A stretch of 64,000 nt of DNA from Amoebidium appalachense (taxonomy: Eukaryota > Ichthyosporea). Where the stretch lies: positions 9,920,001 through 9,984,000 of the forward strand of contig CAVNZM010000005.1 in assembly GCA_963693365.1 (NCBI GenBank), given 5' to 3'. The number at the start of each line of letters is the position of its first letter. The first letter of the stretch is position 1. The translations under genes were made by a program, and so were the position numbers. The notes beneath the pieces were generated by a model, which searched no databases, had not been told where the DNA came from, and saw nothing but the letters and a program-made list of their open reading frames with translations. Shown here one piece after another: positions 36,429 through 49,878 of the stretch.

Positions 36429-37098
36429 GCTGCATGTGTCACTAAGAGAGCATCCCTTGAGCATAACAAACAGGGTAGACACCAGCTGGTTTTATAAACA
36501 GCACAATTCACACAAAATGTTGACTTCGCGTTCCCCCCCCCCCCCCCCCCTCCCCTCCCCCCCTTCCCCCCCCTCCCTCCCTCCCTCTTTTTTTTTGTCT
36601 CAGTTCTCAACCGCCCCCGGCTTCCACCCTCACAGTTTAGAACTCAGAAGGCGAAGATCTGGGAACTTGATGGTACTGCACCACAAGATGTGCAAACGCA
36701 ACACACAAAACTACGTATGGATATAGATGGCCCCCCAATACCAAACCATCAGCTTGCGACATCGGATTTCACAACTAAAAGCTTCTCAATGGCAAACATT
36801 ACCAAACGTGGGCAGTACATACCTGGACAGAGCACAACAGCGGCCTTGTAAAGGAGTTGCTGCCTATGAGGTAGCCGATGGCGCCGACACCATTACACAG
36901 GCCCAGGTTTAGAAGAATCCAATGCCTTGTAAGTCTTTTTTTGTAGGGCAGTTGAAGAATCATGGTCACGATAAGAACAGCTCCTAGAAGTGCTAACGTT
37001 GCAGAGCCATAAACTGAGTCTTTCAGCATCTGCTGTTGTTCCGGCGTAAACCCGGTGGGTGGAGGCCGGACGGTCCAGTTGCTGCCTGAGGAAGACAT
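34964..37098 (-). CDS. cAMP-receptor-like (class E / Dicty_CAR type) seven-transmembrane GPCR
   Basis: Three exons, all phase 0: 36823..37098 (92 codons, ATG at 37098), 35810..36187 (126), 34964..35545 (193 plus TGA), 411 residues in all. Donors CAG|GTATGT and CAG|GTGAGC and acceptors TTTCCAG and CAATAG are good. Seven hydrophobic helices are visible: LALLGAVLIVTMIL, HWILLNLGLCNGVGAIGYL, a TM3 after the conserved Cys (LLCSVQGFLVHYG, where the CxxQG arrangement is typical of cAMP-receptor and GPR157-like proteins), a Trp/Pro-containing TM4, TM5 after a second Cys (GPWCAI), TM6 (WDLVFVLVWSVPTANRIY) and TM7 (QGIVIGAHGFIDFLVYMVP). A basic juxtamembrane stretch (RWRERQRLKRW) follows, then a Ser/Thr-rich cytosolic tail of about 120 aa suited to phosphorylation. 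Expected in the plasma membrane, signalling through G proteins; the ligand is unknown. Confidence 0.86.
35752..35790 (+). repeat. Dispersed repeat family D, truncated copy
   Basis: After a G run: GATGTATGCACTAGCGTGTT then GGAAATATGGAGG. It stops a few bases before the GPCR donor at 35809. Confidence 0.65.
36379..36425. repeat. Poly-G run in GPCR intron 1
   Basis: About 45 G on +, after a (GGGT)-rich lead-in. Poly-C in the transcript. Confidence 0.92.
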
Positions 37099-38929
37099 CT
37101 TCGATGGCCTGAAGACCTCATACTATTATTGTTATCTATCAGGGCACTCGAACTTAAAAATACTAAATTAGATATATTATAGGGTGCCTGCCTGCAATTG
37201 CCGCTTGACGCAGGCTGCATCTGGCAGCAAAACAGACAAGTATCAAACCTTAAAGATTGACTTATAATAGACGTCGCCTGACTATTATACTAATGCTGCA
37301 TGCATGCAATACCTCTGTTTTAACTAGAAATTAGGTTCATGTTCAATGAGGTTCCCCTTCGCATTCATGGCCCGGGATCTCTTGTCAGACAAGAATTCAG
37401 CCAGAAACGATTCAGAGAGACATCACGGTGCACGAAGATCTTTTGGTGTGGCTTTGGTTCTCTTTTTATATGAAGCGTACAAATTCTACAAAATGATACG
37501 AACAGCTTTATCTTTGCTCATAATCAAATGGCAGGACGAAACTACATACACACACGTTGTTGTACTTTCGAGTGTAACATCAAAAAGTGGCACAGACTTT
37601 TTAGACTTGGACTTTTTAAAAGAGGGCGTTAGTCTTTTGCCCAACCAATTCGAAAACGCGCCTCGCCGAGACAGCCAATGATTTCGTCAAAGTACATTGA
37701 AAGAGCATTCCGATGTTCCCCCAAGAATAGATACTACACAGCCCAGATATAACTTTTGCCTATTATAATGTCATGAAAGACTTGGGCCTTCTAATGAGTT
37801 CATTGAGTACAGTTAAAATTGTACGTAGATAATGTAGTACACCTCAAAATGGGGACTATTTTCTTTTTTATTATATATTATTTGCTATTTTGAGTTATTG
37901 GGGACCCAAGTCAATGCATACAGGATGGATTGCTCTAGGCCGAAAGAGTCCTATGTACCAATACGATTCGAGATACCGGTGATTCGAGATATGACGAAAA
38001 GCATGGGTCCTTAGTCACCTTACTCAGACATGCTGTTGTAATGGTATTTCGAGAAATCGATTGGAAAAATCATCTAGTGTGCGCAAATTTCAAACACGGC
38101 CACACTCTACAGTAGACGTGATTAGCCGGAGACAATCTCAGAGAAATGAAATGTAGCGACGGGGGAGTCAAAGTCAAAACTTTCTCAAAAGGTTACCGTA
38201 CCAACAATGGAAAATCTTTTTATCACGCACTCAGTATAGGCATGCGATCCCGGCTCGGAGCTCCAATAAAACCTGCAAACTTTTATATATAAAAGGTACA
38301 GGTATTGCAATCGGGTCGGATGAGATAGTATGCATATTAGTGTGATTACTTCATGCATTTCGCTTGTTCCCCTTCAATTTAAGTTTTTTGCTTTGCACAA
38401 ATGGTCACATAAACGACAAAAAGCCTTATGAGCGGGCGCCCACTGCCCACTGGCCCAGACCGATTGACATGCATGCCACACAGGATCGTCATCTCAACTG
38501 GTCTTTTTTATCCTCAGGACTGCACCATTCTTTGAAATTGGAGGCGTGGTTCGGGTGACGTCACGGACGCACATGTGTACACGCACACGCACACACGAAC
38601 ACACGCACACGCACACAGACACGTACACACACACACACGTGGTTTGCGTATACGTACACACGCACAAGACCACTCACGCACACGCACGCACGTACGCGCG
38701 CACTTGTCACGTGCACCGTCACTGCCGTGCCACCGTGGCACACAAACACGCACGCACATGTACACACACGCACACGTGTCGAGGCTTCCGCGCATGCAAG
38801 GGCCGCACCGGAACCTTCCCTGAAACAAAGTGGACCACCCCCCATCTCTCTCCCTCTCCTCCCATCCTCCCCATCCCCCCACCCTCTTCCCTCAACCCCT
38901 CTCCCTGACCACCCTCTTCTTCCCACCTG

Positions 38930-39870
38930 CAGCTGAGTGAGGGCCCCGTCTTGCGCGATCGCCCCCGCCGGGGCCACAGCCTACTATGTAGTTAAGCACC
39001 TCCCTAGGCCTCACAAACACAAAGACACCCACAGACACTAACCAATATATCGGTATTCTGAACCAGTACGTGTACCAAGCTTTACGTGGTACTAGTAAAG
39101 AAAGAAACGGGTCCCCAAGGCTTCGTGATATGGAAGTGCACGGCCCTGGGCCCATGTCCGGATCCGACAGGGCCCCACGTGCATACCCATATGGCGCACA
39201 AGCGGGGAACTTGAAGACAGGCAGTAGGGGGTTGTCGGAGCCACCATGTATACACATGGCAAAAGCACGACCTTAGGTGCAGCAACACGGCGCCCAGACT
39301 CCGCGAGCTTCGGCCAAGGCTAAGCCCTATACGCAACGTCGTCCCCACCAAAAGACTGACTGCGAGGGCCCTTAAAACCAAGCGGGATATCCGAGGACTG
39401 ACAGCTCTGCAACGGTAATGGGGCACCCCAACAGCCGGGGCGAACTGGCATGCATGTTGGGCACACACGCAAGTTGGTGTTACTGCATCTCACTGACCCG
39501 AGCTCACACGGAGCCCCACAGGTGTGCTTTGGCCCCAACAAAGTTGGTCGCCTGCCAAGGCACACGATACAAAGCATACGCGGCCTTGCACCCTGAGTGA
39601 CACGCAGCGTATGTGGGCACGTAGCGCGCTGTCACACCGTGAGAGGGTGGCACAATCATGACACTGCCCCGATCTGGCTCCCCAAAAACATTTCGGTTCA
39701 GTTCCACAACACTGTTAGGGTCTTCTTGTATCCACCAGTGTCAATTGCCACCACTGTTGTACAGTAGTAGGTTTGGGTTGAACGTAACACACCTCGGGGT
39801 GCAACGTCCCGTTTCTCCAGACGCCCCCAACGCTTTGCGCCGTTATGCTTTACCCAAACGGTTTAACCTC
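38930..39870. other. GC-rich block with overlapping open frames, identity unresolved
   Basis: About 900 bp of repeat-free, GC-rich sequence with open frames on both strands. On minus, a hydrophobic stretch (YWFRIPIYWLVSVGVFVFV) near 39000..39090 and a frame at 39504..39707 (NVFGEPDRGSV...). None has a convincing start, splice sites or family match. It could be a decayed gene or transposon. Confidence 0.25.
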
Positions 39871-40974
39871 GACCTTTTTGCCCCCGAGGCACCCCCTTCC
39901 CCTCCCCGTTACTCCCCCCTCGCCCCCCTCCCGTCCCCCAAGCTTGCGTGGCCCCCCTCCCCTCCTCCCCCCCCCCTCCCTCGCACACACACACACACAC
40001 CACTGCCAGTGCACCACCACTACCACCACCACCATTGCCATCACCTTCTTGCGTCTGTCCCCTTCACCCCCTTTCCCGCCCCCCCCCCCCCCCCCCCCTT
40101 CCCTGTCGACATGGTTGTGTACATTCACGAGCATACCGTGCTGTCCCCCCACAACCATTCTACGTGCCTTTGTGTCTTCTCGGCAGAGGCTGGAATAGAG
40201 CCTCGAAAGCAGCTACCAGTTGGCTGCATCACTTTTAGCTGTATTCCTTATTAGGGCAGTTGCTCTGCACCTTCAGTATGCAGTTAGGAGCGATGCAACG
40301 AACGTGAACACTTTGCCAGCATGCATATGCACATATTCAAGGTGCACAATGTGCACCGCACACATTGTGTGCCGTAGACACTTTATTGGGCATTAGACAT
40401 ACACATGTAGCACTGTAGTATAACGTGAATTCGAAGCTAGATTATGATCACCCAGGAGAAGCCCATGTACTCATGTATCTGTCATGTACTTTATTATAAG
40501 TAGGGCCACATGCCTATTGGCTGTCGCGCGCCTTACAAAAGTGTGCGAGCAGTGCTCTCCGGACCGGCGGAAACCAAGGGGCTATAAAAAGGCTGGTACA
40601 TTCCAGACTTGGATCACTTGGGCGGGGCTGTGTGTCCGAGTAAGCGTTACACTAGTTGTGCGGTGTCAGACTAGCTGTAGCACCCGCTTTCGAATTCTTG
40701 TCTCACCACTTACGTGCTTCCGAGTCTTAGCCTGCATATGTTAACTAGCGGCATAGTAATAGCATATCACACCCTGGTTTTCACTCCCCCAACCACCACC
40801 GCCATTACGATTACCTTCTCGACTCCGCTCCCCCTTCCCTCTCTCTCCCCCTCTCCCGCCCCTTCCCCACTCGACCCGAGGCTCCCCCCCCCCCCCCCCC
40901 CCCCCCCTCAAAAAAGAATAAAGGAGGGGAGGGGGGGGGGGGGGGGGGGGGGGGGGGAGTCTTGGGGGGAAGGG

Positions 40975-41112
40975 TTAAAAAAAATGGGGTCTGGTCTTTT
41001 GGGCCTTTGTGATGAACTTCAGCTTTACTTTCACTCTTTCAGCCAGCCTGGGAGCTGCATGCTTGTTACGAACTTCGTGACAAACGGATTTTTCGAGTCT
41101 TTCAGGAATCAT
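40975..41112 (-). other. Short ATG open frame, 45 codons
   Basis: ATG at 41112 to TAA at 40975. Lys/Arg-rich and non-repetitive (MIPERLEKSVCHEVRNKH...). It could be a first exon, a micropeptide or chance. Confidence 0.2.
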
Positions 41113-41402
41113 TACATAATATGATCATAGCAGGCAGGAAGTATCTTGTTCGATGACCAAATTTTGATGCCGTATACACCCTCAAGCCCCTCCCCCCCCC
41201 CCCCCCCTCCCCGCCCCGACCCCCCCACCCTCCCCCCCCCCCCCCCTCCCCACCACCACCACCACCAAAACACATACACGTTGCGCGCGCGCGTACACAC
41301 ACACATACACTACACACACACACACACACACACACATACAGAGAGAGGGGGGCCCCGGGGGGAGGGGGGGGGAGTCTTGGGAGGGGGGGGGGGGGGGGGG
41401 GG

Positions 41403-41605
<203 letters not shown>

Positions 41606-41799
41606 CCCGTCGACCCACGCTCGAGCTCCCTTTACAAATTGCAAAGAACACACATAAACATCTCGAAAAAAAAAAAAGAAAAGAAAAAAATGTGCCTGTA
41701 TGTAAATCTCCACTGTTCTAGATCATTGGCAAGCTTTATTACACTGCCTCATATCATTGGGAAAAAGAAAACCATGAGGCCAAGGGGCCGCGATCTATT

Positions 41800-41838
<39 letters not shown>

Positions 41839-42189
41839 TCCCCCCCTCCCCACCCCCCACCCCACCCCCCTGCTTCCTCCATTCGGTCTTTTACAACAAA
41901 CGGTGTCCCTGGCAGTACACAGAGGTACGTCTGCCTGTACCTACGGCTACACACATGAGTCATGCGCACATGTAAAAGCACAGTGTGCCATCCACAAACC
42001 GTGAACCAATTCATTCCCCCCCTTCCCCCCCCCCCACCTCCCCGCCGCTCCCACCGCCGCCGTCAAGTGGGTTATTCTGTTATCTGCTTCTCTTCAGGGA
42101 AGGAAGATGGTGATGATATCTGTGCACTGTGTGTATGTGTGAGTGAGGGGTTGGTGGGGGGAGGGGGAGAGAGGGGTGTGTGAGTGAGT

Positions 42190-42235
<46 letters not shown>

Positions 42236-42363
42236 GGGGGAGAGGGGCCTCAGATGAAAATAAGGTTCCGAAAATTTTGTGGTCAAGGCAGCTGGAGAAG
42301 AACGATGGAGGGAGGGAATTGGGGTGTTTAGTGCGTGCGTGTGTGTGCGTGCGTGTGTGTGCA

Positions 42364-42396
<33 letters not shown>

Positions 42397-42494
42397 GCGT
42401 GTGCGGGTGTGTGTGTGTGTGTGTGTGCATGTGTGTGCGCACGTGGATGCATGTGTGCACGCCCGTGCGTGCAAGTCGTGTGTTTGTGCCTGTT

Positions 42495-42608
42495 TCATAG
42501 TGTGATTTTAGGAGGAAAGTAAGGGGTGGGGCAGACTCGGTGGTCAAAAATGGCACATTTTTCACACGTATAATCGTGTTCATTCTTTAGGTCCCGGTAA
42601 CAGTACTT
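42495..42608 (-). other. Possible terminal exon with a CxxC motif
   Basis: After ACACTTAG the minus strand reads 37 codons to TGA: KYCYRDLKNEHDYTCEKCAI, then FDHRVCP. The Cys/His pattern resembles part of a zinc-binding module. No upstream exon was identified, so this may be a relic. Confidence 0.25.
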
Positions 42609-43609
42609 CTAAGTGTCCAAAAATGCCACCCAAGTTTTAGCACAGGATTTGCAGAGAGTTTAACTTAATTATAGAAGGAGGTCTAAACTACTAGCAGTCA
42701 CTTCTTATGATCAAATTGAATTGGTTGGTCAGGCTAGGTATACACACATGCACCATCCCAGATCAAAGCATTTCAATGGAGAGACACTGGGATTAACTCA
42801 CTACAGCTCTTAAAAGTTCACTAAAAGCCAACGGTTACCCCCCCCCCCCCCCCCCCCCCCCCATCCCCCCCTTTTGTTCCCTCATCGGGGGAGGGATTCT
42901 CCCCCTACCCCCGGGAATGGAAGCCTGAATTGTAGAAACAACGCTTCGCACACCATTGCTAATAAGAAATGAAAACTTGGCAGAGAAGTATTGAAAATCC
43001 TGAGTAGCATACTAAATAGCTGCAAATACAGGGACAGGAATATCAAAATATCCTATTGTCACGTGCACGTGTGTTTGCAAAAGTCTGAGAATGTGATGTG
43101 AATAACTGTTGCTAAGCCTTCGGTATCATAAATGCCTCAAGTCCGATGTATCCCTGCAAGTTCACGTGCCACTACCCAGCACTGTAAAAGACCGCGCTAC
43201 CATATACTGCCATAACCCCCCTCCCCCCTCCCCTCCAGTCTCCCCCTCCCCCCCCCACACCCCTTCCCCCTCTTCGGAAAAAAACTTTAAACAAAACCTC
43301 TCATCGACAAAGACACACACACACACAATATCCATGTTGGTAACCGTTTTCAAACTAACAGCACGGTTACTAACAGCACGGTTACATACGTGCAAAATAC
43401 GGCCAGAAGAGATTATTCTACCTATCGGGTTATCCTACGCACCGCACAAACATACTCTTTCTCACCCACCATCACTTATCTCCCCGACCACCCCCTCCTC
43501 CTCCCCCCCCCCCCCCCCCCCTCTCCGACCTACCCTTCCCTCTCTCTCTCTCTCTCTTTCTCTCTCTCTATCCCCCCCCCCTCCCCCCCCCCCCCCCCCC
43601 TCCCTGCTA

Positions 43610-44060
43610 TCATTCAATACCGTGCCGTGACTTCTCGTGCTTCTTCATGTTGGATTTGTCAGCGAATTTTCTTCCACACTCACTGCACTCAAACGGTTTC
43701 TCCCCCGTGTGCACGAGCACGTGCTTTGTCAGCGACACGGACGTGCTGAAAGAAGCATCACACCCGGCATAGACGCACTTATACGGCCTCTCTCCTGTAT
43801 GCCCCCGCATGTGGATTTTAAGCGAGTAATTGCGCTGGAAATCCGCACCGCACCCCTTGAAGGTGCACTTGTACTGGCGCTCGCCCGAGTGGATGCGCAA
43901 GTGGGACTTGAGGTTTGCGTGGTTGCTGAAGCGGACGTTGCACCCGCGCACGGTGCAGCGGACAGGCTTTTCGGTCTTTTCACCTGCACGGGGTGGGGAG
44001 CGGGGTGGGGATGTTACTCAAATATTTTTCTAAACCTGAGGCCTGGATGTGTATATTTTC

Positions 44061-44095
<35 letters not shown>

Positions 44096-44242
44096 TTTTT
44101 TGTGTGTGTGTGTGGGGGGGGGGGGGGGGGGGGGGGGTGCTTTCAAGATAGTGCACATGTATGGCAAGACTTTGAGAATCGGTATTTTTTTCTTGATCTT
44201 GTTTTTTCCAAAGGCGGCAGGGGTTGGGAAGCTGGGGGGTGA

Positions 44243-44280
<38 letters not shown>

Positions 44281-46338
44281 CTAGCCGTGTGTCATAGGCA
44301 GAGAGAAGAAAGACGTACCTTTGACTCAAGCAATTGTATCTAGTTCAGGAGTAGGGAATGAGAAACGATGAGAAACTTACCATAGAAGGGGGTGAAAGGA
44401 GAGGAAGCGGAAAGGGGAGGGGGCGCCGGGGGAGTGGGGAGGGGGAGGGGTTAGTCTGCACATACCCGTGTGGTCTCTCATGTGGATGGTCAGCTGCCCC
44501 TGTTGGCGGAATGCCGCACTGCAACCATCAACCTCACAACGGAAGGGTTTGCTGGCCCAGAGAGGATCCTCCCTCTGCCCCTCCACCTTACGCACACGTG
44601 TTTTCAGGCGCAAAACGAGCTTAGACTTGGACTTGGACTTCGATTTCTTGGCTGGGGCAGTCTTCCGCCTCTTGCGCGAGGTTGGTTCATATTCGGAGTC
44701 CGAGTCGGGTTCGGTGAACGATTCTCGCTCCGTTTCCGAAAACGTGGTTGGCTCGGTTGGCTCGCTTTTCAGGTTTGCCGCGCGTTTGCTTGAATGGAGC
44801 GTGTTTGTGTTTTGGGCGATGCGTGGTGCTGTTACAGGCTTTGCAAGACCGATTTCTTTCTTGATAATGACATTGCTATTGACTGAAAGAAGACGGAGGG
44901 GACGGCGGGTGCTGCTACCATTAGGTGTGATGCCGGGGGTGCTCGAGTATGCACGGGAGGAGGAGGAGGAAAAAGAGCGCTCGCTGCTTGACATCATAAA
45001 AGAGGGACATTTGAGAGTGATGTCTTCCTCTTCCGTGGTGTCACCACCCTCCCCATCCGTGCACGTGTCCGTGTCCTTTTCGTTCTCGTTTTCATAGTTA
45101 CCGTCGGTTCCGTTTTCGTTTTCGTTGGTGTCGGTGATGTTCAACGTGTCTGCTCGTGCGAGATTTGCGGCGTATACCAGCGCTTCAAGCGAACTTGCTC
45201 TGTTCGGGGGCAGGGGGGGCCGGTCGTTTTCAACTTTGACGAAAACCTGTCCCGCTGTGTGTGTGGTAGTGGGTGCATTGTCGTTCACGGTAAGGTTCAA
45301 CTGCTCGAAACATACATGTTCACGTGGGGCGGTGGCGAGAGAGCTGAGAATTTGCGCTGCGTGTGCACCCGCATCATCACTGTCTGATTGGGCGAAATCA
45401 TTCTCTGTTGGGGAGACGGGAACTTGTCCATCCTGTGACTGGGTGATGGTGAGGGGAAGGGTGGCGTAAAATGTGGAGACAAACGATGGGGGAAGCACGG
45501 CTGTAGACGGAAACGAGGGGCGGGTATAAGGGTTGAACGGTGCTTGGTGGTAGAAGTTTTGACCATTGGGGAATGTGTTTGGGGTGTTGGTGGTGTCGGC
45601 GTAAGGGGCGAAGAAACGGTTGTAGGAAACGTCGTAGGGTGATCTCTGGAGGTGGGCGACAGACTGCACCGTAGGAAAAAACTGTGGAGGTGCGGGAACG
45701 GAGAGGTCACTCGGCACGACGTTGTCTTCCGGGGAGTTGAGGTGTGCTTGGGTGGTCGTTTCGGGGGGACTCACGGGAAGAGAGTGGTCTGGAATAGTCG
45801 TTTCGGATGCGCTATAGTTTTCGTTTTTTGTGTCAGGAACCGGTGGTTTTTCTTGGTGAGAGTCCGAAACTGGCGTTGGTGTTACGTCGGGCGGGGATGG
45901 TGCTAGTCCTGTGGTGCGTGCTGTGGCTGTGTCTTTGGAGTGGAGCCCTACACGTAGGTTTCCAGAACTTTTCCCCATGCCCTTCGTCATGCCGGTACCA
46001 AACTTAATAAACTTGTTCGCTGGGTTTGCCACGGTGTTGCCAAGTGACTTGTGATTTTTGGCGTTTGCAATGGTAGTAATAAGTGCAGGCGTGGGTTGTG
46101 GTGGGGTGGAGGATGGAACTTGACGGTTGGTAGAGGAGGGGTCGTCGAGAAGAACGTGCTGAGCAGATTTATTACCAAAGGAAGAGTTGGGGAGAGAAGT
46201 GTGTTTCTCTAATTTCTCGGGGATGAAGGGAGGAATGTTTTCCTTGTCCTCTGTGCTCATGCGGATGTCTTGGGTTACCCCGTGGTTGATGGCGTAAAAG
46301 GGGCGTGTAGAGGGAACCACACAGGCGGGCTCCATCAT
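43610..46338 (-). CDS. C2H2 zinc-finger transcription factor, five fingers at the C-terminus
   Basis: Two exons: 44466..46338 (ATG ATG at 46338/46335) and 43610..43983 (TGA), joined in phase 1 (ACG G|GTATGT ... GTGCAG|GT), about 748 residues. Residues 1 to about 590 are low-complexity and disordered: Pro/Ser/Thr-rich with acidic Glu/Asp runs and a KENIPPF motif, suited to an activation or regulatory region. A bipartite-looking basic stretch (SRKRRKTAPAKKSKSKSKSK) precedes the fingers and is a likely nuclear signal. Finger 1 (C-x4-C-x12-H-x3-H) ends exon 1. Fingers 2-4 have the same spacing and finger 5 is C-x2-C-x12-H-x4-H. TGE(K/R) linkers follow fingers 1, 3 and 4, so this should be a sequence-specific DNA-binding protein. 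The intron splits the TGEK linker after finger 1. Long open frames on the other strand here are shadows. Confidence 0.93.
44066..44280. repeat. C run, G run and long G run in the zinc-finger gene intron
   Basis: Poly-C 44066..44094, poly-G 44114..44137 and poly-G 44231..44280 on +. This intron therefore carries both strand polarities. Confidence 0.9.
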
Positions 46339-47047
46339 TGCAGGTGGATTCGTTATTGAGTCAAGCAGGTGCAAAACGAAAAAGGAAAAAAATGACGGCG
46401 TTGAATGCAGTTGAATGCTCTGTTTCTGGTAAAAGAAGTGCGCAGAATAAACAGAGAGAAATTAAGCTAAGAAAGGTGAAGAAAAGTGTGAAACTGGGGC
46501 GGATTAGTTCATACCGCACACAGTACACCTCTACCAGAAAAAATCTTCTTGGTTCGAAGCGAGGCCTTTTTGGAAACTATAGCAGTCTTCTTGACCTCCC
46601 TAGCCTGCCTCTCAGATGTGGTTACCATGTTATGCTATTAGATACTATAACATGTTTTTTTTCTTGTTTTTTTTTTTTTCAATAAGTAAGAGAGGCAAAA
46701 CGAAAACGAGAAAGGAAAAAAAAAAAAGAACGAAGATAGATTTAGCGTGAAAAGTGAGAAGAAAGGGCACAACCACGAAATGAAGGAGAATGGCGACATC
46801 TTTCGGTTTTTACCCTGGGGTCGTCGCTGAGCCTTCGTATCATTGGCTAGCTTTTTAGCCAATCATGTTGCGAATAGCTTACCATGGCCATATATGGAAA
46901 GTGATTTTGAAAGATAAGACTGATGGCGCGCTGATAACAGCTGATAACTCGGCTCACATCATCATGAATGCCACTCCAGAAGAAATGTTTCCTAGGCTGT
47001 AGGCCTTGCCGCCAAGTTGCCAACCGTACACTCTTACCCTGTTCACG

Positions 47048-47156
47048 ATGAACTCGGCTCAAGGTTCGCATTGGAGCGACATGCCCAGAAAATACAACTA
47101 CAAGAGTTCATGGGAGAGCTACACGCGGGAATGTGGTGAACTCAGGAAGGGTTTGG
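47048..47156 (+). CDS. Candidate first exon of a small plus-strand gene
   Basis: ATG at 47048, 36 codons, donor TTGG|GTAGCC. Soluble, charged, Tyr/Trp-containing start (MNSAQGSHWSDMPRKYNYKS). A possible second exon after GATTACAG near 47436 has a hydrophobic frame (ACTVVAAGAGMASVYVIV), but the phases do not match cleanly. It would be divergent from the zinc-finger gene, about 0.7 kb apart. No family recognised. Confidence 0.3.
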
Positions 47157-47682
47157 GTAGCCTGGGTGGGGGGTGGCGGTGGTGCCACGGAGATCCACGA
47201 TGTGGGTGGGATATCACAGTGGGATCCGGAGGGGAGGGGAGGGGAGGGGAAAGAGGAAGGGGGGCGGGGGGAGGGGGGGGGGGGGGGGAGGGGGAGAGGA
47301 CGAGGAGGTGATGGGTGAGGGTAGAAGACACTAAAAGCTGGTGGCACGGTGTGGGATATCCGAAAGGGGGATCATCTGGGGGAGGTCCGGAAGGGGAGAG
47401 GATGCACGAGAACAGAGCTGTGACGGATTACAGATTCCAATCTATGCATGTGGCGTGCACAGTGGTCGCCGCCGGTGCCGGGATGGCGAGTGTGTACGTT
47501 ATCGTGTGTGCGTGTAGTGCATGTGTGCGTGTACGGTATGTGCATGTGTTAATAATTAGTGTGTGTGTGTGTGTGCGTGTGTGTGTGAGTGTGTGCGCCT
47601 GCGCCTGCGCACGGGGCAAAGTGCGCTTTGTGTTTATGCGCATGTGCGTGTGTACGCCTGTCACACACACACACAAACACAC

Positions 47683-47690
<8 letters not shown>

Positions 47691-47734
<44 letters not shown>

Positions 47735-47756
47735 GGGGGGGGGGGAGGGAGGGAGG

Positions 47757-47798
<42 letters not shown>

Positions 47799-47823
47799 AG
47801 ACTCTGCAGGCGAGAGAGGGAGG

Positions 47824-47915
<92 letters not shown>
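47691..47915. repeat. (GA)n blocks, G run and (TG)n
   Basis: Three GA tracts (47691..47723, 47762..47795, 47828..47884) with a G run between the first two, ending in a TG tract. Confidence 0.95.
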
Positions 47916-47916
<1 letters not shown>

Positions 47917-48063
47917 CGTGTGTCACCTGGTACGGGTGTAACATTTTCACATAGTCGATGATCATAATTGTGAGTTAGTGTGTATCGGTGTAAACCTATA
48001 GCTGAAGGTTTTTCCCCCCTGTCTCCCGCTTTCTATCCCCAGGCTCTCCTCGCTCTGTCTTCA

Positions 48064-48099
<36 letters not shown>

Positions 48100-48901
48100 C
48101 TCCCCTCCCTCCCCCCTCCCCCCCCTCCCTCGCTCTCTTTTATTTCTTTTTTCTATTGAGGGGGGGGGGGGGGGGGGGGGGGGAGAAGGGGGGGGTGGAT
48201 GACCCAACAAACCGCCTGGCTAGGGGTAGAATGGCATTGTGTGAATTACTGCAACAACATGACTGGGTGTATGGATGTTTGTGCACTCGTGTGCCGTGAG
48301 TAACATAACCGAACGAGTTGATAAGTAACCAAATGCAAAGGTGTGTGTGTGTGGCGTGCGTACGTGTGTGTGTGTGCACGCGTGTGTATGCGCCCGCCCA
48401 TCATCATGTCCCGGAGGGCGGGGGAGCGGGGGGGGGGGGGGGGGGGGGGGGGGGGGAGCGGGAGGGGGCTCCTCTTGTGGAAATTTGAAGATGTTTTGCT
48501 TCGGGCCATGTCGTTGAAGCCGCTCTTTCTTTATATTGACAAGGAACTCGTTACAAACAGCCCAGAGAAGCGAAACTCTTGAGTACAAACATGCTTATCT
48601 GCCTAATACTAATCTCTGTGCACAGGGTTAAACTAATATCACAGATGTTTTTAGACTCGAACCTCCCCACCTCCCCAACTCCCCTCCCTTACTTCCTCAA
48701 GAAAATTCTCGTACCTGGGACTTCAATCTCATGCAAGAACAAACACCAATAACAACCCCCCCCCCCCCCCCTGGCCGCTCTAATCATCCCCCTCCCGTCC
48801 CCCTCACAACACTAAAAACCAAAAACAAAAAGAACAGAAAAGAAAACGACACACAGATATACAGACACAACACTAAGGATAAACGAGAGTAACAAATCTA
48901 C

Positions 48902-49044
48902 CTGTACTTTGTCTCCATTTCTTGCATACGCCTGTCTCTTTGTGACTGCTGCCTCTCTATTAGAAAGAATGTTGTTCTCCACACAACAATAGCAGCCAAA
49001 AACGCTGCCACGGGCACGCGCAACTTCCTTGGGTCTATTTCCAT
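48902..49044 (-). CDS. N-terminal exon of a small single-pass membrane protein
   Basis: ATG at 49044, 47 codons plus two bases, donor TACAG|GTAGAT. MEIDPRKLRVP is followed by a helix (VAAFLAAIVVW) and then a charged, coiled-coil-like ERQQSQRDRRMQEMETKY. This layout resembles small mitochondrial inner-membrane or assembly factors, but I cannot name one. Downstream, an AG at about 48254 gives a phase-compatible frame, but no stop or donor was settled, so the 3' part is open. Confidence 0.45.
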
Positions 49045-49283
49045 TTCAACTTCAGGTGTTGTTCTTAGCTAATTAAACTGGCCACAAATTTAGCGATTTT
49101 TTTCGAAATATCTTCTGAAAGCAACTACCACAACGACGTGTTATGGAGTTAAGAACCGCCCTGGATTGACTCTCCGTTTGCAAATTGTTGTAAATTTGTC
49201 GTGCTTGACAACTCAGTCAGATAACAAGTCCACCCTCGAACTTTCCAGAACCTACGAGTAACTGTGGAGTCTGCATATGGCAT

Positions 49284-49346
49284 TCACGTCAGGCTATTTA
49301 ATTGCGATATCACGTATGCTGTACCAGGTAACCAAACCTCCCTCCC

Positions 49347-49381
<35 letters not shown>

Positions 49382-49742
49382 ACCCACCCACCCACACACA
49401 CACACACAAAAAATACCACCACACCATCCTCACCTCCATTTTCTCCATCCAACAACCTTTCGAATAGAGAAGTCGCAATAGGGACTTGAAAATGGGAAAC
49501 AGCAGGAACAAGGCCGGTGTAAAAGGCAGAGGCAGGGGCAAGTTGGTACTAGTGCAAAAAAAGAACACTCAAGCTCCACAAGAGAGGAAGACAGGAACAA
49601 AACCATCCTTTCCTCTCTTTCTCCCTCTGACTCCCCCCCTCCCCTCCCCTCCCCCACCCTCCCCCTCCCCACCTCTTCCCCCAAACTTTCCCGGTCTCCA
49701 TTCACGCCCCCTTCCCCCTGCCCCTCCCCTCCCCATTATTGT

Positions 49743-49774
<32 letters not shown>

Positions 49775-49804
49775 CCCCCCCCCCCCTCCCCCTTACTCCC
49801 CCCC

Positions 49805-49835
<31 letters not shown>

Positions 49836-49845
49836 CCCCTCTCAC

Positions 49846-49878
<33 letters not shown>

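Noticed and set aside
44468-45097. 209-codon plus-strand frame
   Set aside because: Antisense shadow of the zinc-finger gene's first exon; the minus frame has clear C2H2 fingers and codon use.
46339-46860. Methionine/Lys-rich frame on plus (46338..46685)
   Set aside because: Starts from a non-ATG codon, overlaps the zinc-finger 5' region in antisense and has no splice support.
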